In this document: in pieces, positions 55,831 to 64,000 of the stretch
Layout of the letters: each line of letters opens with the position of its first letter
Numbering within the stretch: the first letter of the stretch is position 1
Assembly (NCBI RefSeq): GCF_023065955.2
Contig: NC_079873.1
Location: forward strand, 10,492,566 to 10,556,565
From: Ursus arctos
Lineage: Eukaryota; Chordata; Mammalia; Carnivora; Ursidae
Direction of reading: 5' to 3'
DNA: 64,000 nt
Made by a program: the position numbers and the translations under genes
The notes under the pieces: model-generated
Told to the model about the DNA's origin: nothing
The model's database searches: none
What the model saw: only the letters and a program-made list of their open reading frames with translations

Positions 55831-57484
55831 CCATTTCAAAGGAAGCAAAGCATACCACGAAAATATCTCCCCCCTGAAGTTAGTCTAGATTTCAATTTAG
55901 AGGGTGAACTAAATCAGTTACCACAAAGACTACGTTCATTTTCCTTGTCATGTAGAATCCTGTGGTGACATCACACCAGACAAAAAATTTATAGGAGAGA
56001 AAATTAATTACATTTGGCAGGGACTTTTATTTGTTTATTATCAGAACACGTTCTGATGATGTTCTGATGATAGCCAGAGGGAAGTAATATGCACACCAAA
56101 GCAAATCAGCAAATTTGAACAGTATTTTCTGAATATGATATATATTAGGGAGCGTATGCTGTTTGACAGATACCAAGTCTTTGGGGCTCCAAGAGAGGCA
56201 TCCGTCATTCCGCAGAACAAAATGAAACTATCGAATGGGGGAAAACATGGCTATTTACTCTAAGTGTCATCAGTGCTAGTGATTGTTTTGGCTTAAAGGG
56301 AGTAGCAGCTGCTGTTCGTGCCCTCCGCACATTCCCTCAGCACTGACATACGTGTGTGACAGCTTGACTTTCAACTGCCAGCACCCGTGATCCTTCAAGG
56401 ATCCCTCTGGCCACCAGATCCCTCTGCCTACCCACATACAGTAGGCCTGACTTGCCAGATAATCGACATCCCCCGAGTGCGGCCCTCGACCACTACCTAG
56501 TGGGAACTGGTGGATAGAAAACCCAGCTCTTGCGCCCCTCGGATGTGAGGTTTCTGAGGAGTGTGTTTTATACTGGCTCCCAGAGCTTTCCGGTGGGATT
56601 AAGCTCCAGCTTTCCAAAGTAATAACTTGCTTCATCACAATCCTTTTCATGGCTTTCTTCCCTGTCCCATCTCACTTCCCTATGCCTCTCAAATGTTCCC
56701 TGGGATTACCTCCAAAATACATTTCTTGAATTTGAGTTCTTATCTCAGAGTCAGCTTCTGGAGAAACTGATGTGAAGATACATTTTTAACTGTGACTTAG
56801 TGGTGCATTTCCTTTATTACTCATAGAAGAACTCATAAGCATGTAATTAAATAGGTTAATTATATAAGGACCAACCACTTTTACCAGAAAAAACCCCAAC
56901 TGATTTCCATACGAGAATCGGTTGGATCAATTTTCACACATAAGGTAAGCGGAAGTGAAGCACAGTGTGGCGGATATAAAGTCTAGGCTCTCTTAGGAAA
57001 AGGCTTTGAAAGATCTTAAACCTTTTCCTAAGTTCAGAAAGTGAATCATGAACTTGTTGTGGTGTGCATGGAAATAAATTTGTTCCAGTATCCAAAATTA
57101 TTTATTTTCTATAAAATTTATCCAAACTTTCTATGTTGGCTATTACCAGCTTGTTTTCATTTTTGGAAACAAAACAGAGCCACCACATATTTATAGCTGT
57201 AGAAAGGATACTGAGCAGGGATTCTTAATTCTCAGTCTGTTGATAGCAATGATTCACAGTTGGGCTTCGGGGGGGGGGGGGATCAGTGAAATCTCTGGAA
57301 TTTTCTACAAAACGGGACCATGCATATTTTTTTCTGAAGAAAGTTCCCTGAACTTGCATTAGATTCTCAAAGGTGTCTATGAATCAAAATACATAGGAGA
57401 GGCCAACCACATTAAAGATACCAGAATTGATGAGCAAGGGCCTTTAAATGCACCCTCAAGGAAATCTTTGACAATATTAAAGCG
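55831..57484. other. Mostly unassigned 1.65-kb stretch
   Basis: Contains an 11-bp tandem pair (gttctgatgat at 56050-56071), a G13 run and, at 57215-57410, text that may be a decayed hAT element ('cattagattctcaaaggtgt'). A 124-codon minus frame (56276-56650) has no domain. Confidence 0.4.
57269..57281 (+). repeat. G13 run
   Basis: Thirteen consecutive G. Confidence 0.95.
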
Positions 57485-58631
57485 TAAAAGATTAAAGACT
57501 CTGGTTCTGATCGCGGTCGAATTATGGCTACAGATTTACCTTTCTACCATAAACAACTATCAAACTGGACAAAACATAGGAAGCAACTGATTTAAGGCAG
57601 TAGAAAAAACAGGGTTTTGGTCTTTGAGAGGAGATAACGTGAGATAAGCTCCATATTTACTCTGTTTTCTGCTTTGGTGAACTTTCTAGAGTTGCAGCAC
57701 AGGGGTATAACCCAAACAGTGAATAGCAGTCTTGCTTTGCTTAGGAAGCAGAGATCAGATTTCTGGATTGTTCAGTTGGCCAGAATGTACTGGAGAGAGG
57801 GACCTGAGCAGAACAGGAGTTTCAGAAATCTGTATAGGTGACCCCTTGAATCCTTGGTCAAATACAAGCCGTATAGGCATAGGGCAAAACCCTATGAGGT
57901 CTAGGAGAGAACGGCTACTGGGAATATGAGAGATGAGAGAGACATAGTTGGTTCAATTGGCAAAAATGAAGAGGTTTTGCTCAGTACTCTGGTCATTCAA
58001 TTGAGACCCTAGAAAGCCCAGAGTACTCTAGTCCTAGAGGAAGGGCTACTATAGACTCACCCTGGGCAAGTCTAAAGCCAAGCTTCCACACATTCGAGCT
58101 GATCTACCAAAATTTATCTGCTAGCCAAAATAGAATCCAACACTTTTTATAGGAAGACAACCAAATCTGGACTTTAAAGAACCACAGTATTCGTGATGCC
58201 AAGTATACATTAAAAAAAAGTTACAGTATGTGTGAATAAACAGAGAGATCTGAGATATAAGCAGGAGACAAATTCAGAGATCACACAGATACTGGAATCA
58301 GTGGGTAAGGGTTATAAAATAGCTATTACAAATATAAAGAAAAATGGCTACAGTGAGAGAACATGTGGGGAATTTCAGTTTATAGATAAAACTATAAGAA
58401 AGAATTAAATAGGAACTGTAATGTACAACATCTGAAATTAAAATTTTAGTGGATTGGTTTAACAGCAGGCTGGACACTGCAAAAGAAAAAAAATCAATGC
58501 TTTTTTAAACATGGCAAAACAAACCCTCCAAACTGAAGCACCAGGAAAAAAACAAGACCAAAAACTAAAACACCTGTTGCACAATACCAGGGGGTATAAC
58601 AACAAATATTTTGATTAAATAAAAGGAGACA

Positions 58632-58790
58632 GGGGCGCCTGGGTGGCTCAGTCAGTTAGGCGTCTGACTTCAGCTCAGGTCATGATCTCAGGGTCATGGG
58701 ATGGAGTTCTGCTGAGCAGGGAGCCTGCTTCTCCCTCTCCCTCTGTGTGCACTCTCTCTTTCTCAAATAAATAAATAAAATCTTTAAAAT
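58632..58790 (+). mobile_element. Can-SINE, internally shortened
   Basis: Sense SINE with normal head and tail. It is about 20-30 bp shorter than its relatives in the middle: 'gggatggagttctgctgagc' replaces the longer '...gggatcgagccc...' segment. Confidence 0.93.
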
Positions 58791-59540
58791 AGTCCTAGCA
58801 GTTTTCTGTATAAGAATTGCCACGCTAACTCTAAAATATGTCTGCAAGTATAAGAAGATTTGGGTTGGTCAAAGGCTCTTTACAAAGAACAACAAATTTG
58901 GAGGATTCACGTTCCTTGATTTTAAGAAGGACTACAATTCAACAGTAATCAAGAGAGTGTGGTATTGGCATAAAAACAGACAAATCAATGGATAAGAACA
59001 GAGCTCATGAACAGACCCACTCATTATGGTCAAGTGACTTTTGGCAAAGGTGCTAGGTATTTCGAAGGGGGAAGAATGGTTTTTTCAACAGATGGTTCTG
59101 GAACAACGCTGGCACAACTTCTCACAATATTCATGTGAGAAGAAGCAAAATCTACCCACTATCATACCACAAACTATATCATATCACACACCACCATATC
59201 ATATAACATAAAGTTAATTCAAAATAGATCATAGACTCAAACATAAAAGTTAAAGCAGTAGAACTTCTAGAATAAAACAGCAGAAGAATACCTTTGTGAT
59301 GTTGGGATAGGCAAAGATTTCTCAGGACACAGAAAGTACAAACCATAAAAGAAAAAAAAAAGGATAAGTTGGACTCATCAAAGTTAAAAACTTCAGTTTA
59401 TCTAAAGACAATGTTTAGAAAATGTATAGACAAGCCACAGATTGGAGAAACATATTTATACAGCATGTACTGGATAAAAAGCTAACATCCAAGGTCTATA
59501 AAGAGTTCTTACAACTCCAAAATAAAAAAAAAAATCATCT

Positions 59541-59737
59541 GGGGCGCCTGGGTGGCACAGCGGTTAAGCGTCTGCCTTCGGCTCAGGGCGTGATCCTGGC
59601 GTTACGGGATCGAGCCCCACATCAGGCTCCTCTGCTGGGAGCCTGCTTCTTCCTCTCCCACTCCCCCTGCTGTGTTCCCTCTCGCTGGCTGTCTCTATCT
59701 CTGTCGAATAAATAAATAAAATCTTTAAAAAAAAAAC
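59541..59737 (+). mobile_element. Can-SINE, young type, inside L1
   Basis: Sense SINE with 'cagcggttaagcgtctgcct', 'gcgttacgggatcgagcccc' and an A tail. The L1 ORF2 text continues on both sides. Confidence 0.95.
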
Positions 59738-60411
59738 AATGAAATAAAAATGGCCTAAAGATTTAAACAGAGAATTCATGAAAAGAAGATATTCAATTGG
59801 CCAACAAGCACATGAAAACTTGATCCACATTTTTAGTTGTCAGGAAAATACAAACTGCACCCACGCTGAGATACTACGGCACACTCATTAATATTTGAAG
59901 AGAGTGCTGGGCAATTGGAACGTGCATATAGTTTTTGTGGGAATGTAAAATGATATGGCTACTTTACAAAACCGGCTGGTGGTTTTTTATGAAGTAAAAG
60001 GTGCACCTACCCACTGACCCAGCAATCCCACACCTGGGTATCTACTCAAAAGAAATGAAAATGTGTTCACAAAATGACTTGTTCAAGACTGTTCATGGCA
60101 ACTTTATTCATTATAGTCTTTGCTGGAAACAACCAAATGTTCATCAAGAAGAGAATGGATAAAACAAATTGTATTTTCTTTGCACAATAGACCACTAATC
60201 AAGTGTAAAGAAGAATGACACACACACGGACAAATATCAAAAACATCATGCTGTGTGCCAGAGCCAGCTGCGAAAGAAACATACGCTACCATTCCACTCA
60301 TACCGTGACGTTCCGGAATAAGTCTAAATCATCGATGACACTCTTACTCACAATAGAGGTTGCTTCCAGGGGCCTGTGCTTACTGACTGGAAGGGGCTTG
60401 AGGGAATACTC

Positions 60412-60422
60412 GGGGGGGGGGG
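60412..60422 (+). repeat. G11 run in L1 3' part
   Basis: Eleven consecutive G within the old L1 tail. Confidence 0.95.
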
Positions 60423-60624
60423 TTGCTAATACTCAGGTTATGCATTTATCAAGACTCATCAAACTATAGTCCTATAATCTGTGCATCTCACTGTATGTAA
60501 ATCATACCCCAACTGAAAAATAAGAAATACTAAGCTGAACACATTTCTAGTTTACTTTTATACTTCCCCAACGGATCGTTTTTTTCTGTAACAAAGGGAC
60601 TGAATGGGGAACGCGTTGTCTCTG

Positions 60625-60780
60625 CTCTGTGCAGTTCAGTGCGCGAAGTGTAGACGGACTATGGCGATGAATGAGACACAGTCTTTGTCCTCAGGTTGCT
60701 TGTATGCTTGTAACCTGGGAAGAGGAGAGCTGCGCAGAGACAATGGAAGGAAAGGAAAACTAACGCAGCAATGTTTCCTG
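60625..60780 (-). mobile_element. L2 LINE fragment
   Basis: Antisense L2: 'atggcgatgaatgagacaca', 'gtctttgtcctcaggttgct', 'gctgcgcagagacaatgg'. Confidence 0.55.
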
Positions 60781-61659
60781 ACAGCTGTGAGCTTAGGCAC
60801 CGCTATGGCCGGAACTCTGCTTGGCCGTAGAGAATATTAATTAGGTTTAGCTTTTCACCAGCTTAGCGCTGAAAGGGCCATGGCGATTAACGGGACTAAT
60901 TAGGCCAGCCGCAAGGGCAGTATCTGCATGTAAATATAATAGGATTATTCTTTTTGCCTCTCTAGCATGTCACCTTATATTACTATTGTGAAACGTTTGG
61001 GGCATTTAACCTAATCACTTGTCTAGACTTGTCTTCAAGACAGACAGGCTTTTCAGATTTTATTGTTATTCTTACCCAAAACAGAAAAATCAGATTCAGT
61101 CCAGGTAGAGGCAAAAGAGGAAATGTTCCCACAATTTGGTCTCAGAAGAACCCAGGGACATGTCATATGTAGCACTGTTAGGAATCCAAAGCCTGTCAGG
61201 AAAGTTCACTAAGTAAGGCCTTTCACTTTCCACTCTTCTGAATCCTTATACCATGTTTTCAAAATCTCTATTAAACCAAGCCCCCATATTTTTGCAATGG
61301 CAATGGTCTATAAGGAACTTTTAGATCCCGTAAATAAATATCATCAAAATTCCATGTAGAATAAGCTACACATCCTACCCTGGGGTTTCAATTGCTCTAT
61401 TATCTGGCAGTTGAGAAAGACTTCCTGTTGGCGGTAGACCTCTACAGTGACGGAGACGTAAGTGTAGGGGTGAGACGGAGTCAGGGAGGAGAAAGGTAAT
61501 GAAACTATGACAAAGTTGGTAGTCATAGGAGTATACACACTACTTTTAAAATCTTTTCATCAGGAAATGAAACACGTATATGGAAAGCCACACAAAACAA
61601 ATGCGCATCTTATGGGTTATTGTAAGGTGAACACGATTCTAACTACTAACTGGGTCAAG
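60781..61659. other. Unique stretch with homeodomain-like motifs
   Basis: No repeat recognised. Between 60830 and 60960 it has 'tattaattagg', 'gcgattaacggg' and 'gactaattagg' plus AT-rich text, the composition often found in developmental enhancers. Function is not shown. Confidence 0.4.
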
Positions 61660-61673
61660 AAATCGAAGTTGGC

Positions 61674-61975
61674 AATTATCATATGATTTCTCTCATCTAG
61701 GAAGATCGGTAGGGGAAGAAAGGGATAAAGAAAGGGGGGGTAATCAGAAGGGGGAATGAAGCATGAGAGACTATGGACTCTGAGAAACAAACTGAGGGCT
61801 TCAGAGGGGAGGGCGGTGGGGGAATGGGATAGACTGGTGATGGGTAGTGAGGAGGGCACGTACTGCATGGTGCACTGGGTGTTATACGCAACTAATGAAT
61901 CATCGAACTTTACATCAGAAACCAGGGATGTACTGTATGGTGACTAACATAATATAATAAAAAAACATTAAAAAA
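61674..61975 (+). mobile_element. Young 5'-truncated L1 3' UTR
   Basis: Carnivore-type L1 3' UTR: 'gagagactatggactctgag', 'tgcactgggtgttatacgca', 'tgaatcatcgaactttacat', then an A-rich tail. Target duplication aaatc[g/a]aagttggc at 61660-61673 and 61976-61989, 13 of 14. About 300 bp, no coding part. Confidence 0.93.
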
Positions 61976-62170
61976 AAATCAAAGTTGGCCAGTCACCCCT
62001 TGAAACTCCCCTTCAACACTCTTTGCCTTCAAAAGTAACCACTATCCTTACTGCCCACAGTAATCCTTCCTTGCAAATATTTGTGGTTTTATTATCCAAC
62101 TGGGCATGTCTAGAAACTATAGCTAAGTCTTGCCCATTAAACAAAAGATATGTTTTTAAAGTCTCTTTTA

Positions 62171-62369
62171 GGGGCGCCTGCGTGGCTCAGTTGTTAAGCG
62201 TCTCCCTTCGGCTCAGGTCATGATCCCAGCGTTCTGGGATCGAGCCCCGCATCGCATCGGGCTCCCTGCTCAGCGGGAAGCCTGCTTCTCCCTCTCCCAC
62301 TCCTCCTGCTTGTGTTCCCTCTCTCGCTGCCTCTCTCTCTGTCAAATAAATACATAAAATCTTTAAAAA
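62171..62369 (+). mobile_element. Can-SINE with target duplication
   Basis: Sense young-type SINE ('cccttcggctcaggtcatga', a duplicated 'gcatc' in 'cgcatcgcatcgggc'). Flanked by aaagtctcttt at 62158-62168 and 62370-62380. Confidence 0.95.
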
Positions 62370-62380
62370 AAAGTCTCTTT

Positions 62381-63049
62381 CATTATACAGGTGCCCCCTC
62401 ACTTTCCCTACAATTTACCACTTTTGACATATACAATTTCACACATTCTTGGCTTTGCTGGGATGGTAAGCGTGTGGTACAGGTCAATATGGTTCTCTGT
62501 TATATTTCCTACCAACTGGCAGGTGGATTCAGAAATTTGATCAGACTCAGCTTGAATCCTTTGACAAAACCAGAGAGGACGGTGTGTTCTTTCTTTTGGA
62601 GACACATGGTTTTCTGTGTTATTATGTGTTAACAGCTGTTGTTTCTCAATGGCTGGATATGTTAATTTCAATGAGGTTGCAAAATGCTGCTATTCTGTTG
62701 TTTATTTTTCATTTATTAATTGGAATACTTTTACAAAGAGATACTTATTATCTACTCTTTGGTCACCCTGTGGTACTTCATATAGGAAAGATAGGATAAA
62801 TGCTTCATTCTTTTCCTTCATTTACACATTTTCGTGGCAATGAATTGGCTCACTGTCATCCTCATCATACAAAGGTGACAGATTACATTTCTAAAAATAT
62901 TATTATATGGTCATGGATTTATAGATACTTGATGGGTTTCAATTAGTTGCAGTTACTCTCTTTGAGACTCAAATTGTCTCATCTTTGGCAGTGGAAGCTT
63001 CCTCAAGGTAGCTCCTGAATCCTTTTGACTTGACGCTTGTAGTCTTTGA
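62381..63049. other. Unassigned stretch
   Basis: Moderate AT content. Overlapping plus frames (62312-62843) have hydrophobic runs typical of T-rich DNA. No repeat recognised. Confidence 0.4.
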
Positions 63050-63112
63050 TAGCTGTCTATGAGGTGTACGATAGAGTGATTCAAGACTTCCATACAACCC
63101 TTGGTGCTCATT

Positions 63113-63305
63113 TTTTTTTTAAAGATTTTATTTATTTATGTGACAGAGAGACAGCCAGCGAGAGAGGGAACACAGCAGGGGGAGTGGGAGAGGAAGAAGC
63201 AGGCTCATAGCAGAGGAGCCCGATGTGGGACTCGATCCCGGTACGCCGGGATCACGCCCTGAGCCGAAGGCAGACGCTTTAACGACTGCGCTACCCAGGC
63301 GCCCC
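63113..63305 (-). mobile_element. Can-SINE with perfect 17-bp target duplication
   Basis: Young-type antisense SINE ('gatcacgccctgagccgaag'). Exact duplication aacccttggtgctcatt at 63096-63112 and 63306-63322. Confidence 0.97.
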
Positions 63306-63647
63306 AACCCTTGGTGCTCATTACAAGTGCATTCCTTAATCCCCATCACCTATTTAACTCATTCCTCCACCCACCTCTGCTCTGGTAACCATTGGTTTGT
63401 TCTCTATAGTTAGGAGTCTATTTCTTAGTTTGCCTCTCTTTTTTCCCCTTTGCTCATTTGTTTGGTTTCTTAAATTCCATATATGAGTGAAATCATATGG
63501 TATTTGTCTTGTTCCAACTGACTTAGTTCATCTAGCGTAATACCCTCTAGCTCCATTCATGTCAATGCAAATGGACAGATTTCATTCTTTTTAATGGCTG
63601 AATAATATTCCATTGTATGTATATTCCATATCTTCTTTATTCATTCA

Positions 63648-63851
63648 TCAGTTGATGGACACTTGGGCAGTTTCCATAATTTGGCTATAGTAGGCAATGC
63701 TGCTATAAACATCGGGGTGCATGTTATCCCTTTGACTTAGCATTTTTGTATTCTTTGGGTAAATACCTAGTAGTGTAATTGCTGGATCATAGGGTAGTTC
63801 TATTTTTAACTTTTTGAGGAACCTCCAAACTATTTTCCAGAGTGGCTGCAC
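63648..63851 (-). pseudogene. L1 ORF2 C-terminal remnant
   Basis: Minus frame with '[20 protein letters not shown]' followed by 'YDPAITLLGIYPKNTK', the typical ORF2 C-terminal region. Later stops show it is dead. Confidence 0.88.
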
Positions 63852-63872
63852 CAGTTTGCATTCCTACCAACA

Positions 63873-64000
63873 ACATTTTTTCACAGAGCTAGAACAAACA
63901 ATCCTAAATTTGTATGGAACCACAAAAGAACCCAAATAGCCAAAGCAACCTTGAAAAAGAAAAGCAAAGCTGGAGGCATCATAATTCCAGACTTCAAGTT
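63873..64000 (+). mobile_element. Inverted upstream part of the same L1
   Basis: Sense ORF2 text ('cagagctagaacaaacaatc', 'caaatagccaaagcaacctt', 'aagctggaggcatcataatt') joins directly to the antisense 3' part. It runs off the window edge. Confidence 0.88.

Larger units (their letters stand above)
57485..60525 (+). mobile_element. Composite L1: ORF1-side and ORF2/3' parts
   Basis: The left part (to about 58620) resembles ORF1-side L1/HAL1 text ('gataaaactataagaaagaa', 'agtggattggtttaacagca'). The right part from 58797 is ORF2 ('gagtgtggtattggcataaa', 'ttgggataggcaaagatttc') down to a 3' UTR ending near 'taatctgtgcatctcactgt'. The central ORF2 is missing. Two SINEs lie inside. Whether both parts come from one insertion is not certain. 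Confidence 0.75.
63050..63872 (-). mobile_element. L1 3' part, split by a SINE
   Basis: Antisense L1 from its 3' UTR ('gaggtgtacgatagagtgat', 'catatatgagtgaaatcata') to the ORF2 end ('ccagagtggctgcaccagtt'). The strand switches at about 63873. Confidence 0.92.

Noticed and set aside
56040..56057. Palindrome around 'atcagaacacgttctgat' as a steroid-receptor site
   Set aside because: The half-sites are spaced by two bases where three are needed for the usual receptor element, and it adjoins a simple 11-bp tandem pair.
1..64000. A previously undescribed biological system
   Set aside because: Both strands were read for gene clusters, arrays and unusual repeats. What is present is explained by known mammalian transposon families plus unassigned non-coding DNA.

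Overview
This is a 64 kb piece of a mammalian nuclear genome with no recognisable host protein-coding gene. It is probably intergenic or intronic. The organism is a carnivoran: about two dozen copies of the carnivore tRNA-Lys-derived SINE (Can-SINE/SINEC) are present in both orientations. Many belong to a young subfamily (head 'gggcgcctgggtggc', body 'gccttcggctcagg', tail 'aaataaataaaatctt') that I associate with arctoid carnivores, most likely a bear. The 5'-truncated L1 3' end at 61674-61975 is also of carnivore type. The family-level species assignment is from memory and is inference.

Layout. 0-9 kb: AT-rich sequence with Can-SINEs and a long minus-strand L1 (5930-7795) that carries two back-to-back SINEs, then a SINE-inside-SINE nest (8205-8650). 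9-15 kb: mostly unassigned sequence with a CpG-rich block (12541-12870). 15-25 kb: an MLT1-type LTR, an L2, a plus-strand L1 (17034-18315) inserted into a MER5-like hAT relic, two older L1 tails, and a pair of SINEs that share one target site (24536-24969). 25-36 kb: a strong CpG-island/promoter-like block (27470-27840), a minus-strand L1 (30405-31835), three MaLR-like LTR relics in one orientation (31868-34032) and a repeat-poor stretch (34425-36335). 36-41 kb: opposed MIRs, then a three-layer L1/L1/SINE nest (38395-40615). 41-57 kb: mainly ancient MIR, L2, MER5-like and MLT1 relics with scattered SINEs. 57-64 kb: a composite plus-strand L1 (57485-60525), a homeodomain-motif-rich unique stretch (about 60790-61000), a young L1 tail, and an L1 at the right edge whose 5' part is inverted (63050-64000).

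Nearly all the longer open frames are L1 ORF2 debris, antisense of repeats, or chance frames. The most gene-like signals are the two CpG-rich blocks, especially 27470-27840, which has CCAAT, NRF-1-like and GC-box motifs and a splice-donor-like GTAAGT. I found no novel system. The points of interest are insertion histories, possible promoters and possible conserved non-coding elements. Family names were assigned by eye from remembered consensus patterns, so exact subfamilies and boundaries are approximate.
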